Positions 1 through 12,442 of a DNA stretch of 64,000 nt are shown here, piece by piece. Each line of letters begins with the position of its first letter. Position 1 is the stretch's first letter. Location: assembly GCA_023101725.1 (NCBI GenBank), contig JALJCO010009116.1, forward strand, positions 558,001 through 622,000, read 5' to 3'. A model generated the notes under the pieces. That model searched no databases, was not told the DNA's origin, and saw nothing but the letters and a program-made list of their open reading frames with translations. The DNA is from Atherinomorus stipes (lineage: Eukaryota; Chordata; Actinopteri; Atheriniformes; Atherinidae). A program made the translations under genes and the position numbers.

Positions 1-241
1 AAAAGGAACATCTTACCAACAGTAAAATATGGTGGTTTTAGTGTGATGGTCTGGGGCTGTTTTGCTGCTTCAGGACCTGGAAGACTTGCTGTGGTAAATG
101 GAACCATGAATTCTGCTGTCTACCAAATAATCCTCAAGGAGAATGTCCGGACATCTGTTGGTGACCTCAAGCTAAAGCGCACTTGGGTTCTGCAGCAGGA
201 CAATGATCCAAAACACACCAGCAAGTCCACCTCTGAATGGC
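1..241 (+). pseudogene. Tc1-like transposase, C-terminal part, 5' piece (split by a later insertion)
   Basis: The frame reads GGFSVMVWGCFAASGPGRLA, then RTWVLQQDNDPKHTSKST and SEWLK. VWGCFAASGPGRL and QQDNDPKHTS are signatures of the DDE catalytic core of fish Tc1 transposases, and QQDNDPKH carries the second catalytic aspartate. The reading frame stops where a 1.2-kb element has inserted at the TTAA of the SEWLK codons (242-245). It resumes at 1471 with [20 protein letters not shown]. The N-terminal part would lie left of the window. It is a dead fragment. Confidence 0.92.
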
Positions 242-409
242 TTAAAGGTGCCATGACATCAAATTTCACTTTTCTGGGGTTTTCGGTGTATAATATGATC
301 TGTTGTGCACTGATGAGGCCATGTGAATGTCCAGAGTGAGAATCAAAGTTCCTGTTTATGGTCTGTCAGCTTTGTCTCTCTGCTCAGAAACAGTTGAATC
401 AGACAGCAG

Positions 410-830
410 TAGGGCTGCACAATTAATCGTTAAAAGATTGTGATCTCAATTCACATATACATGCAATCTCAATTCTACCCAGAACAATTCTGAAACATTT
501 TTAATCATGAGCTTATCACAAATAAGTTTCCATTTTTCCCAGATTTTTCAAGCGCCCTCAAATGCAACACTGCCGTTGCTTCCCCACCCCCTAACCAATG
601 TTAAAGAACTACAACTATGCATCTGCCAAAGAAATGCTCCAACAAAGCTCTTGTGCAAACACATGCTTTATTTTGAATTACCTTTTGAATAGGTTGTTTT
701 GTTTGTTTTGTTAAAGTTTATTTGTGCAATAAATACTTTGGGGGAAAAAAAAATTGTTTCAGAGAATCGTGATCTTAATTTTATGCAAAAAAATCACGAT
801 TCACATTTTTACCAGAATCGTGCAGCCCTA
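410..830. mobile_element. hAT-type MITE with perfect 8-bp target duplication
   Basis: The ends are the inverted repeats TAGGGCTGCACAATTAA on the left and ATCGTGCAGCCCTA on the right. They are flanked by the 8-base direct repeat GACAGCAG at 402-409 and 831-838. Eight-base duplications and a TAGGG-type terminus fit hAT elements. At 421 bases it is non-autonomous. It is the youngest of three nested insertions. Confidence 0.9.
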
Positions 831-913
831 GACAGCAGGCTATCATTCTACGTAGTTCTATCATTCTACGTAATTTAATTGCTCCAATAAGAGCACACTA
901 TCAAGTAAACAGC

Positions 914-934
914 GCCCCCCCCCCCCCCCCCCCC
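914..934 (+). repeat. Poly-C run
   Basis: A run of about 20 cytosines followed by CT dinucleotides and further C-rich sequence. It lies inside the TTAA element, and its length is prone to sequencing error. Confidence 0.85.
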
Positions 935-1470
935 TCTCTCTCCTAACGGTTATGCACCGTCCGCTCCCCCCCCTCCCCTCCCTGTCTGATTCAGCTTCCT
1001 GTATGGAGCTAGTAGTAACTTCTGTGCAGTCAGGTCTGGGTTTTCAAACAAATGGATTTAAAAGAAAACTTCTGCAGTCACACTGAGGGAGGGGGCCACA
1101 ACCTTGTCATTACCTGTAAGTTTATTTATTTTCTAAATGCTGTCTTGTCTGATAAACGTAGCTCACTGTCTGAACTGCCCATGTTGCTAGCAGTTAGCCT
1201 TTAGCAAACTCCGATCGCAGCTTGACCTAGATTCTCCAAATAAGGTCATAGCGAAATAAGGTGTAGCCAATCAAAATGAAGTCAACGTGGTCTCCAGGTA
1301 AAGCTCCATATCATCACCGGACCCAACTGTTTTACTGAGGAAGTGAGGTCTGGCGTTTCAAAACAATACTCCGCTGTAAAAAATGCCGTTTTTTTCTTTT
1401 GAGTATTTACATATAAAGTAATGCCAACAACATAAACTAGTTTTTAACTGTTATGTCATCACTCCTTTAA

Positions 1471-1590
1471 GAACAACAAAATGAAGACTTTGGAGTGGCC
1501 TAGTCAAAGTCCTGATCTGAATCCAATTGAGATGCTGTGGCATGACCTTAAAAAGGCGGTTCATGCTGGAAAACAGCTGTATATCTGACT
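1471..1590 (+). pseudogene. Tc1-like transposase, C-terminal part, 3' piece
   Basis: The frame reads [20 protein letters not shown] followed by [14 protein letters not shown]. The SPDLNPIE motif contains the third acidic catalytic residue of the Tc1 DDE triad. This continues the piece ending at 241, interrupted by the element at 246-1466. It decays after about 1590. Confidence 0.9.
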
Positions 1591-2510
1591 AATAAAACTT
1601 CCCCATCACTTCGATTTCACAGTTAATGCTGGTAAATGATCATATTCATCATAATTAAGAAGGAATAACTAGGGTGTAACACCCCTACGTCATGCATGAT
1701 GGCGTGTAATTGCGAAAAAGATGTTTCCATTACACTTTTGCGTAAAACTACTTTATCGAAACATCTGAATTTACACCTCATGAAAGCGTAAAAACATTTT
1801 TGCGATATTTGAGAGTTTTTTCAAAATGTAGGTGTTTCCATTCACAGTTTTTAATTGCAATATTTAGGTTTAGTGCAAATCCAGGTGTATTGAAACCCAG
1901 CTCCAGTCATCTCTGTTGAGGTTGACTCTGATGAAGGGAGGCAGGACTAATTGAGAGGTTTCAGAACAGGCAGTTCAGAAGACATCTCCAACATGGCTGG
2001 TTTGGCCCAGTTTGGCACCATCTGCTCTCAGTCACCCACCTGGGGAAACTCATACAGAAATGCAATAAGGACTTTTGTCCAAACTTTCTCTGAGGAAGTT
2101 GACATTCGTTGGAATAATGTGAGAAAACACATTTGACACAAACATAGATTCAGACTGTCCCATTAAACAAAGTGAAATGTCTTTAATCAGTTTCTCAGTG
2201 TTGTCAGAAAGCAGCTACAGAGGAAATGATAAATTTTCCTCAAACTATGTTAGCAGCTCATAATTTACGTTCATAAGGAGGAGGTTCCGACTGTCTGTGG
2301 AGATTTGAACTCATTTAGTTCCTGTCTGATTATTTCCCTCCTGTGATTGATATTTCTTTGCCCGCCGGCTCCTGGGTAAAGAACAATTGATCAGGAATGT
2401 CAAATATGCTTGACAGATGGACACCTCCTCACTCATGTAAAACTACAAAACTCAAACTGAGAGAAAAGGAGCAGAACCAGCTGAGCAGAAAAGCTACCAG
2501 ACTGGAAAGT
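1591..2510. other. Intronic DNA, diverged repeat-like sequence
   Basis: No exon is seen. The part around 1669-1870 is built from words such as TGTTTCCATT and GCGTAAAA that recur in opposite orientations, suggesting a degenerate MITE, but no clean terminal repeats or target duplication could be fixed. A 61-codon open frame at 1951-2136 has no recognisable motif. Confidence 0.4.
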
Positions 2511-2774
2511 CAGAAGATCTGACCGACATGTAGAAAACGAAACCAGAAGATCGGACCAACATGTAGAAAACGAAAGCAGAAGATCGGACCAACATGTAGA
2601 AAACGAAAGCAGAAGATCAGACTAACATGTAGAAAACAAAACTAGAAGATCAGACCAACATGTAGAAAACGAAACCAGAAGATCTGACCAACATGTAGAA
2701 AACGAAACCAGAAGATCAGACTAACATGTAAACAATAAAGCCAGAAGATCTGACCACCATGTAGACAATGACAA
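2511..2774 (+). repeat. 33-bp minisatellite, about 8 copies
   Basis: The unit begins CAGAAGATCNGACCAACATG and continues TAGAAAACGAAAC. Eight tandem copies with a few substitutions each are visible, the last two more diverged. Because 33 is a multiple of three, the antisense strand stays open through much of it, which explains a 66-codon antisense frame that is not a gene. Confidence 0.93.
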
Positions 2775-5700
2775 CTACAACAACTGTTTACCTTCACATA
2801 CACCAGTAAAACCTCTAGAATTTTTATGGTATTAAATCCCATTCAGAAGTCATTCTACATCCAGGTGTGTGGCCTTCATCACTATAAACAGCAGCTTCTC
2901 CCCACCTCACCCACACCTTCATACTCTTCCTTGGAGAACATGTCTGGACTTAAGGATGGTTTCACGACTGCAGCATAGTATCTTGCTTTTTGGTAATTGT
3001 GCACAAGTTATCAAAGCAGAAAAAAAGTGGGTCATTGCAAACATCCCAGCTGCTCTGTGACTCTTTGTCTCCTCAGGACTCGGTGGGAGGTGGATGATTT
3101 GATGCAAATACTTCCTCATCTTAGCCTCAGATAACTCTTCATCACTGTGCTGTCTTGCTGGAGTCATTTTTAGCTGTTAAAAGAATCATGTAAGCATGAT
3201 GGATAAAACATTTGCTCAGTATTTTCACCCTCTAAAGCAGAAAGTGTCTTTCTCTTATTTAACAAAGCATGGATTATTGTAGTGATGTGCAGTGAAGGTT
3301 TCAGACCACAGCAAGGCTCTCTGGGGCGGCCAGGTCTCTAACAAAACCCCGTCTGAAGGCTTATTGTTTCAGATATTGGAGAGGGTCCCAGAATAAAGAG
3401 AATTATGTGTGATTTTCCCGCACAGTGGTTGTTACAGGCAGTTTTCCTGTGTGCTGATTGGCTAAGCACATGAACACTGCACCTGCTGCAACAAAATGAA
3501 CCTTGCAAATGTCAGCAAGGTGTCATACAAACAACAGTTAGTTGCTTTGGGCTTTACCCAACACATCACCGGGCTGCCTTATGTATGAAATGTGCCATGT
3601 AAATAAATGAGCCATGTCTTGCCATCAACACCTCAGAGTTTTTACCTGCAGTTTAAATGCAAACATAGAAAAGAGAAACCCCTCCGGGATGCTCAGGAAG
3701 CCCTGGTTTCACAGTCTCCATGGTTCCCCATGAAGGAAGCAACCAGACTAAAGAGAGAAGAGAGGAGGACATGGAGGGTGTAGATTTAGGGTTTCTATAC
3801 TGCAGCTTGGCTTAGAAACATGAAAGAAGACCACAGCAGAGTGGCGAGTAATGATAGGCATTACTTGCATTATGTACGGTGAGTAGGGATGTAGTGATGC
3901 TGCAACAGAAACCTCCTGTTAAGGTCCAGTAAATGTCCAGCAAGGTAACTGCTCAACAAGTCTATACCATGAAACATGTTTTAGGCAAAAACTGCAGGAT
4001 TTAAAGGGTTTTATGGGAAATAAAACTAAATGAATAAATAAATAAAGCATCAGGGGTAAGTGAACTATGCAGCAGATCACTCTTTGCCTGCCACACACAC
4101 TCCCAGCCATGTGTGTTTGAGTCTGAGTCAGATTCTCTGCAAGTCGATGCTGAAGGAGAAAATCTTCCTGTTCTTGTCAAGTTTGTGCTGTCAAACCAAC
4201 TTTCCAGACAAATGTGACATTTTCCAACTTTCCTCCAGTCAGAGTGCTACTGAGTGTGTGTGTGTTCAACGCTCGGTCGAGCATACAGCACAGCAGTTTA
4301 CATTTTGTCGGGCGGAGGGGTACCCAGAATTCTCCAGGGAGTCAAGCTGGGGCCACTGCAGCTGTTGGAGTCTGGGAACATCATGTAAAAGGATTTATCT
4401 TCTCTTCTGGTCCCAGAACATGTTCAGAGGAGCACCAGCTAACTTTATGGCCTTAAAACATCCATATTATGTGCTTTATATTAAATAGATAATGGTTTGT
4501 GGACATGTTTTTAAAAAATATATATTTATAAGACAGTCATGCTGTCCTGTGCGTGTGTGTGTGGCTTTTGTTTATGTGATTTGCTGTGTGTATTTGTGTC
4601 TTCTGTTGGCTATGTGTTTTGGTCTGTTCTGTTTTATTTCCTTCTTTTTGTATAGTGCATTTTTAATGCGTTTGTTATATGATTAGGTTACTTTATTAAT
4701 AGCCATTATCTATTTAATATAAAGTAACAAGATCCAAATAAACAAAGCCCTCTTGGTTATAGGTCTAACGTTACAAGTTGTCGCTGCAAACTTTAGCTGA
4801 TAACTACAAATAGCCACGTTGCTTATGGACTGACAACATTGACACAATAGCTGCTCTTGAGACAAGCTTGTCGCTATTGTTAATATTGGATTCAGATACA
4901 ATATAAAGACAACTATAATCAACGTACAGACATAACCTCTCACTGGGTAATCATGTTTTCGCTTCAGATTTATCGGCATTCATTTAACTACTTTTTTTTA
5001 GCTAACTAATGGTACGTTAGCTCGATGCTGTAAACTCCATCCTAGCTTGTGTAATAATGCTCTCGTTTTACACTTAACACATGAATAAAACGTAAGCTTA
5101 TTAAGATTTATTGATGTTCATTTAGCTACTTGTTTAGCTTACTAATGCTAGCTCTCTGCTGCCTGTCATATACTCTGACGACTAAACAATTGTTTTTGAA
5201 ACTTTCGAGAAAAAAAATAGTTAGCGGACATTGCTATCTAGCTAGCGGATGTTGCTATGTTTAGGCCAGAGAGTAAACCGGATGTTGTTGGCAAGCGTGG
5301 GGAGGCCCATGCGAATAAGAAGGGTGCGTTCCAGTCTCTGAACTGGGAACACCCATCACAACGGGAACGCCCATTTGTGTTTGCAGCCGGAGGAGTCATG
5401 GTTTGATCAATAGCTTCAGCTGCACAGCGTACCCTCTTTTTTCCTCCTCTCTCAAACGCACCTCTCAGTGCATCATGTAATCAGCTGCAGCAGCTTCAAT
5501 GTTTCTCATCTCTATCGGTGTTGTGCAGGACAGCATGCTAGTAGAGTCCTCTCTGAGGCGAGAGCGTCTCAGCTTCGGAAGCTGAGCGGCACTAGTTAAT
5601 CGGGTATGGAAGGGGATGGTGTTCCAGAACAGCCAATGACGTATGAATACAATGCTGAAGTCAGGCCGATTGTAAAAATGTTTAATTTGAAAGTCTTAAA

Positions 5701-5922
5701 GACTCTTAATAACTACGAAGTTGTTTTTATGGGCATTTTTATTCTCTTTGAAAGTTAAAACACCCCAGAAGACCATTTCAAGCCAAAAAGTCAATATGCA
5801 TAAAATGGGCCATTTAAAAATGGGGTTTTGACTCATTTTGATGGCAACATGACCTTAACTGTATTTCACAACTCTGGGTTCTAGCTTGGAACCATATGTT
5901 ACAGCTGAGTATCGTTCTAGTT
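2775..5922. other. Intronic DNA without recognisable genes
   Basis: Nothing coding could be supported. A (TG)-rich patch near 4545-4565 and an AT-rich stretch near 4515-4530 occur. Around 4930-5640 there are repeated TTAGCTAACTAATG-like words typical of degenerate fish repeats. Open frames, for example 4060-4488, lack family motifs and read partly through TG repeats. Confidence 0.4.
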
Positions 5923-6119
5923 CAGGGGTGGGAAACTCCGGTCCTCAGGAGCCGGTATCCTGCAGGTATTAGGAGTTTCCTTCTGGTATCACACTTTGTG
6001 ACTTTTGCAGAGCTTCACATCAAGTTCTGCACAATTACCCATTGAATATAGTCATGTGTGATGTAGCAGAGAAATACCTAATACCTGCGGGATGCCAGCC
6101 CTTAAGTTGTCCATCCCTG
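5923..6119. mobile_element. Short hAT-type MITE (197 bp) with 8-bp target duplication
   Basis: Inverted ends CAGGGGTGGGAAACTC and, at the right, AAGTTGTCCATCCCTG are flanked by the direct repeat TTCTAGTT at 5915-5922 and 6120-6127. CAGGG termini and 8-base duplications mark hAT elements. It is too short to code. Confidence 0.92.
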
Positions 6120-6127
6120 TTCTAGTT

Positions 6128-7328
6128 CTACCCCAAGTTTTGCTTTTTTGGAACTGCATCACATCAGAAACTGGACAGGAGCACACAGGCTTGTTTTAAA
6201 GCACACCATGGCTGATTCATCAGAGAAAAGTAAGAGGACAGGATCAAGGGAAAAGATGAAAAGAAAGAGAAAGGAACACAGCAAGAGACAAAGCAATAGT
6301 CAACTTCAGGCTGATTTTTATCGGTTGGAGAGATCTCAGATTAGAGTTAGGATACAAAAATTAGTCATTGTTAGGAGACCTCACTCAGGAAATTTGTTCA
6401 GCAGCTCTATTTATAGAAGCAGTCCTAATGGAAGAACCTAACTTCCCAGTGAATCCCTGCAGGACTGTAGAACCAGGAGACACCCTGAAGGGTCAGCTTT
6501 GACTTTCATTGGGATTGACATTCCTCCAAGCACACTATGAATCATCCATAGCCTCTCACTTCCTGTTTGTTGTCATTGGGCAACTTTGTAATGATGCTTC
6601 ATTACAGCCCCCATTTCCAAAACCGTCTACTATCTGTGTCAGATGGAAATAAATCAAATCAAATCAAGCTGCCCTTTACAGTAACAAATGGATTCAAATG
6701 TTTTGCAGTAGGGGCAGTAGACAAGGAAGTAATGAACAAACATAACACAATCCATAAAGAGAAAAGTTTAAATAAATTGAAAATAAATGAGCTACTAAAA
6801 GCTATAAAAAAGGGGGGGATGGAAGAAAAAAAAGCTATAAAACATACTGTATAAAATCAGAGCAGGCTACTCAGGGGTTGCACATTGTAGATAAAGACTT
6901 AAAAATTAAGCTGATCAGCGTTAAAAGCCAAACAAAAAATGAAAATAGATCAAATAAAACCACAGTTCAATGATTTCCAAATCTCATCAATCCATATTTT
7001 ATTCCTGGTAGAACATAAACAACATATCAGGTGATGAAACTGAGACATTTTTCTATTTGATGGAAAATATTCTCTGATTGTGAATCTGATGGCAGAAACA
7101 CGTCTGTAAAGTAGTTCCAGGATGATATTTACCATCGCGTATCATTCCCTCTTCTTCTAACAACTGTCTGTAAACGTCTGGGAAGTGAGGAGATCAGTTG
7201 CTGGAGTTTTAGGAGAGAAATGTTTTCCCATTCTGGTCTGATGAAGGATTCTAGCTGCTCAACAGTCCTGGAACCCGGTTGCTGAATTTTTGCTTTCACA
7301 ATGCTCCAATTAATTTGTATATGTGAAA
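6128..7328. other. Intronic DNA without recognisable genes
   Basis: No exon is seen. The stretch 6940-7330, read on the minus strand, resembles a transposase-derived repeat (frame reading NWSACSPDLSHIQINWSIVK, like the [16 protein letters not shown] region of Tc1/mariner-type DDE proteins). It runs directly into the 35-bp array. It is highly degraded. Confidence 0.4.
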
Positions 7329-8553
7329 GGTCTGGACTGCAGGCAGACCAGTTCAGCGCCCAAACTCTAGACTGCAGGCAGACCAGTTCAGTGCCCAAAC
7401 TCTAGACTGCAGGCAGACCAGTTCAGCACCTGAACTCTGGACTGGAGGCAGACCAGTTCAGCACCCAAACTCTAGACTGCAGGCAGACCAGTTCAGCGCC
7501 CAAACTCTAGACTGCAGGCAGACCAGTTCAGCGCCCAAACTCTAGACTGCAGGCAGACCAGTTCAGCGCCCAAACTCTAGACTGCAGGCAGACCAGTTCA
7601 GTGCCCAAACTCTAGACTGCAGGCAGACCAGTTCAGCACCTGAACTCTGGACTGGAGGCAGACCAGTTCAGCACCCAAACTCTAGACTGCAGGGAGACCA
7701 GTTCAGTGCCCAAACTCTAGACTGCAGGCAGACCAGTTCAGCGCCCAAACTCTAGACTGCAGGCAGACCAGTTCAGCGCCTGAACTCTGGACTGGAGGCA
7801 GACCAGTTCAGCACCCAAACTCTAGACTGCAGGGAGACCAGTTCAGTGCCCAAACTCTAGACTGGAGGCAGACCAGTTCAGCGCCCAAGCTCTGGACTGC
7901 AGGCAGACCAGTTCAGCGCCCGAACTCTGGACTGGAGGTAGACCAGTTCAGCGCCCGAATTCTGGACTGGAGGCAGACCAGTTCAGTGCCCAAACTCTGG
8001 ACTGCAGGCAGACCAGTTCAGCGCCTGAACTCTGGACTGGAGGCAGACCAGTTCAGTGCCCAAACTCTGATCTGCAGGCAGACCAGTTCAGCACCCGAAC
8101 TCTGGACTGCAGGCAGACCAGTTCAGCACCTGAACTCTGGACTGCAGGCAGATCAGTTCAGAACCCGAACTCTGGACTGCAGGCAGACCAGTTCAGCACC
8201 CGAACTCTGGACTGCAGGCAGACCAGTTCAGCACCCAAACTCTGGACTGCATGCAGACCAGTTCAGCACCCAAACTCTGGACTGCATGCAGACCAGTTCA
8301 GCCCCCGAACTCTGGACTGCAGGCAGACCAGTTCAGCACCTGAACTCTGGACTGCATGCAGACCAGTTCAGCACCCAAACTCTGGACTGCAGGCAGACCA
8401 GTTCAGCACCCAAACTCGTGACTGCAGGCGGGCCAGTTTAGCAGCAAGACTCTGGACTGCAGGCAGGCCAGTTCAGCACCTAAACACTGGACTGCAGGCA
8501 GGCCAGTTCAGCACCTAAACACTGGACTGCAGGCAGACCAGTTCAGCATCTGG
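7329..8553 (+). repeat. 35-bp minisatellite, about 35 copies
   Basis: The period is 35 bases, measured from successive GACCAGTTCAG words (for example 7346 and 7381). The consensus is GACCAGTTCAGCACC followed by CAAACTCTGGACTGCAGGCA. Copies in the left part carry TCTAG while those from about 7870 on carry TCTGG, so two sub-families lie side by side. A distinctive variant (CACCTGAACTCTGGACTGGA) recurs at 7426 and 7636, 210 bases or six units apart, which shows block duplication. The 151-codon frame at 7986-8441 is the repeat read through its three phases (35-residue period), not a gene. Confidence 0.96.
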
Positions 8554-10379
8554 ACTCTTCTTCTGTTTTCAGCTTTGCTGATCTGATGGATGCATTATCC
8601 GATGTGGCAGTAACAGAAGACGTGGACAGATAATGATGTATTGTATAAAAAGTGTATAAAAGTATAAAAGTTTTCCGGGGGAAGTTTATTGTTAAATGCT
8701 AAGATTTGTCATCACCAGATGAAGATGAAACTAGCAAACACAATATGAAATGTGGATGGAGAAAATTCTCTATTTTCACATGCAACACAATGTGGCTGGT
8801 GATCCAGCACAGCAGATACACGGCAGACTGCAGGTGCTTTGGAGGAAGTATCGAGGGGAGTAGTAGAGAGATTTTATCAGTACTTGTTTTCATTTTTTAA
8901 AACTCCTTTTTTGACTCCATATGATGATGATTAGTTGTTCAAAGTCCTGTTTTTTATGCAGTGATTTAAAATCATGGCCATAAAATTGACTGCTTTTGTA
9001 TAGCTGCGCTTGTTTTGGTCCCATGTTGACTTCAGGTCGGTCTTGTAGCTTCTGATTTTCTCTTGACACCTGCCTAATATCACACAGCTGTAATGTTGCA
9101 TCCAGGTCATCACTTGATTATATTACTGGTGGAAATTATTTTTCCCTTTTTCTTTCGGAAAGGTCTGCAGCCAGAGTTTTTTCTTCTTTTGATCACCAAC
9201 ATTCTCAAATACTGCAGATAAAGGTATAAAGATATAAAGGCTTCAATGGCTGCTGCTCTGCAGAAAATCTATAGCAGGGAAGTTTTGATCCATAAAGAGA
9301 TGCTGACTTTGGTTTAAGGTGTTAAAAGGAGGAGAAAAACTTTCTTTTAAATCTTTCCTCCACTTGAAATTGTCCCAGTCGCATACAAATGTCTTTTGAT
9401 GGTGTTTTCTAGTCTTTTTTTTCCCATGTATCTACCAGTTTTCATTTACCCAGATGTAGATAACATTTCAGGATTTAATCATCCATCTTTAATTTGCTCC
9501 TTTATTTCTTCACTTATTCATCACTATATCTATGTATTTGTTTAACAGAGTCATGTTTACTTACTGTATATGTATACAAATCTTCAACCACTCAGTTTTG
9601 GTACCTCAGTCTGTCAGCCCTGCATCGTTCTCACTGACCCATTCACTGAGACATGCTTGTAGTTTTTAGAAGTCATCCACTCATTTGATCATCTGCATAT
9701 TAACTGACTTTTCACACCAGGTGCTTCCACTGCCTGTTTCTGCACACATCTGTGATGTTAATCATCTCATATTCTCATTTCGACGTTTGTCGTCAGGGTA
9801 ACAAGATGATTACACCCTCGGATATAAACCAAAAGTGTAATCATCAGTTTGTTGTTCTTCATCAGCTTGCTTTCACCCTTAAATCCTCCACTTTGGCAAC
9901 TCAAATCTAATTTTAATTCACTAGAACTCCACCCACCTCGTTAGGAACGCAACTTCCAATTAGACAAATGATTGCAAATTCACACTTGACTGGTCCATGG
10001 CGAGTTTGATCCCAGTGTGGGGACTTCTGTTCCTTACATCACTCCTCTTCTTAGCAAGCTTTCAGCTGTGAAGTTTCTAAGTGTTTATTGGCCACATCTC
10101 TCGTTATGTTTGCTGCATTCATGTTTCTGTGATGTAGCAGGTGCATCTTCTGGTTAATGCCGTAGCAAGAATGTGTCTGGTCTTCAATGCTGCTCTGGTA
10201 CACTGCAGAGTGATTTCAAGCCTAGGTACACTTCTAGTGGATGTCAGGACCAGGAGTGCAACGGCACATCAGTCTAAATCAATACATTGATTCCATGATC
10301 AATGTGCCATTAACTATCCCACCATTTCTTCTGAGATCAGGTCTCAGAGGCAACAAGTTAAAGAGGAAGACCCAGATGC
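8554..10379. other. Intronic DNA without recognisable genes
   Basis: No exon, RNA gene or clear mobile-element boundary could be supported. Base composition is ordinary AT-rich intron. Confidence 0.45.
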
Positions 10380-11045
10380 CCCTCTCCTCAGCTTCACCTG
10401 GGCGATTCCAGGACATTCCCAAGTCAGAATGGATATAGAATCCCTCCAGTAGGTCCTGGGTCTGCCCAGGGTCTCCTATCAGTACACTGTGTCAAAGCCT
10501 CCAAAGGGCGGGGACCTGGAGGCATCCTGATCAAATGCCTGAACCACCCCAGCTGACTCATTTTAATATGGGGGAGCAATGACAAATGTCCTCTGGATGT
10601 CCAAACTCCTCTCCTGATGTCTCAGGCTAGGACACCTTCCAAAGGAAACTTGTTTTCAGATGCTGCATCATCTCATTCTTTCAGCCCCTTCGTGAAGGTG
10701 GGAATGCAGATTTATTCATAGTTTCAATTCATTTTTGCTTTAAACCCATCTCTAGACTAACTAGAGCACTGGAGCCCAGGGACGCCCCCGGGGAGCAGCT
10801 GGTGGGGGAGTTAGGTGCTGTGTCAGGGACTCAAATCTGGCTTTTCTAGACCAAAGCCCACGTCATTTACTACTAGTTTTATCAGCTCCCCCAGCTGACC
10901 AATTTAGAGTTTTGCCTTTTGGCTCAGCGAACTAATGCCACGGCCTCATTATTGGAGATAAAGTCCCAATCCATCTTTTCATCTTTTGTTCCATTCTGCC
11001 ATCAATCCTGAACAAGATACTGAGATACTTTTGAGCCGCACATGT
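10380..11045 (-). mobile_element. LINE 3' fragment, antisense
   Basis: On the minus strand the sequence matches, in degraded form, the C-terminal reverse-transcriptase region of a fish LINE. It has CAAGTATCTC-like wording near 11020, AGCCAAAAGGCAAAACTC near 10915, GATGCCTCCAGGTCCCCGCC near 10520 and GACCCAGGACCTACTGGAGG near 10455. These are diverged versions of a widespread fish non-LTR element. Stops and indels are frequent, so it is dead. The LINE clade cannot be fixed from this fragment. Confidence 0.65.
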
Positions 11046-11199
11046 CCTTAAACCCGCAACAACTTGCTGCTCTGAGGACTTTCCTCTTACAAATAGACGT
11101 TTGCGTCACTTCCATGTTTCTCTGATTGACTCTCTCCAGTTCAGTTTGTTCCTGTTAGTCCCGCAACTCTCGTCTCGAACTGGAAATCAGTCTCTAATG

Positions 11200-11335
11200 G
11201 AGAGAACCAAGACTGACATGGTGTTATTCAGGCTGGTGTACCAGGCTAGGGAACTGGAGCCTATCCCACCTGCTAACAGACCAGAGACAGGGTACACCCT
11301 AGACAGGTCACCCGTCCCTCACAAGCATACAGATT
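11200..11335 (-). repeat. Fragment of a tRNA-derived SINE family
   Basis: GGAGCCTATCCCACCTGC and CAGGGTACACCCTAGACAGG match the body of the SINE seen complete at 45240-45603 (there GGGGTACACCCTGGACAGG). Only the body is present; the tRNA head is missing. Confidence 0.65.
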
Positions 11336-12434
11336 TTCATTGAAATGTTAACATAGGATGTTACCTGTCTCGCTCTGAGGCCTCCATGCATAAACCAGCT
11401 GCTTTCCCCTGAGACGTACAGCAATGAAGTGCAAATTTGGGGAGCCAATTCATATTTTACCATTTTCTCAGTTTTCGCTGCTAGTTGTTTTCTCCAAGTT
11501 CCTCCATCATGCTGTCAAATGCACCTCACACACCCCTCCACAGTTCTTACTGGATGTAAAAACCACTGAGCAGGACATAGTGGTCTGGGTTCAGCAAAGC
11601 ATCAACACAATCGTTTCAGCTCAGTATGAGATAATCCCTAACTTCTATCCATATCATTTCAAACTAGACTGAGACTTGGGAGGTAGATTTAGAGTATGTC
11701 GTTTACATCTGGAAACAGCCGTGCAAACACAACTCGCTGAGTGTTTCTGATGTATTCTAAACCCTGATAGCTGTTTGTTTTCTGAGCACACACAGCCCAT
11801 GTTGAACGTTGTGTTACTGAGCAAATAGAGACATTCTGCCCTCCATGTGATTGCTCCTTTTACCCAGAGGGCATTACCACACACACACACACTCACACAT
11901 GCACGTGCAAACAGGCGTGCACAGTCAATGTGATTGCAACTCTCACCCAGAGGACAAGAACAAACAATCACAGATTGAATTCAGGGAGTGTTTGCCCACC
12001 TGCCTCTTTATGTGTGAATGTGTGTGTGTGTGTGGAGGTCACGGGCTGAACGGGGTGTTCTGTATGCAGCTCTCACACAGTAGCTCCGCATACTGAAACA
12101 GGAGAAACCCTCTGAATTAATGCCCGTTGCAGTTTAAACTTTCTGTTTTCCCTTCAAAGCTTTTTTTCATCCATTGATTGCAGGAACTGCACAAGAAGCC
12201 AAAGTACGCTGAGACCACAATAAGAGGTGCCGTTCTTCTAAATTACATGCAGCGAGGCAGGAGTTTCTTACATCAGCAGGAGTGAAGTTCCTAAATACCT
12301 CCTCTGGTATGCAGATAGGTGTGGGGGGATTATGAGTGAGGTTAAAAAATCGATATATGAGCATATTTCTATAAAATAGGTTTATGAAATATAGCTCTCA
12401 CCTTCTTTTCCTGTTTTTAACTGAAGCAAACTTG
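11336..12434. other. Intronic DNA with a short (AC)n tract
   Basis: No exon is supported. ACACACACACACTCACAC near 11878-11897 and a (TG)n tract near 12016-12034 are simple repeats that generate short spurious frames on both strands. Confidence 0.45.
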
Positions 12435-12442
12435 GTAATTAC

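Larger units (their letters stand above)
246..1466. mobile_element. Non-autonomous DNA element with TTAA target duplication, nested in Tc1
   Basis: The element is flanked by TTAA on both sides (242-245 and 1467-1470). Removing it restores the Tc1 transposase frame through the junction. The ends form an imperfect inverted repeat: AGGTGCCATGACATC on the left and, read from the right, AGGAGTGATGACATA. TTAA duplications are typical of the piggyBac superfamily, so a piggyBac-type MITE is likely. It encodes no transposase and itself contains a hAT element and a poly-C run (914-934). Confidence 0.85.

Noticed and set aside
7986..8441. 151-codon open frame
   Set aside because: It is the 35-bp minisatellite read through its three phases; the peptide has a strict 35-residue period and no domain.
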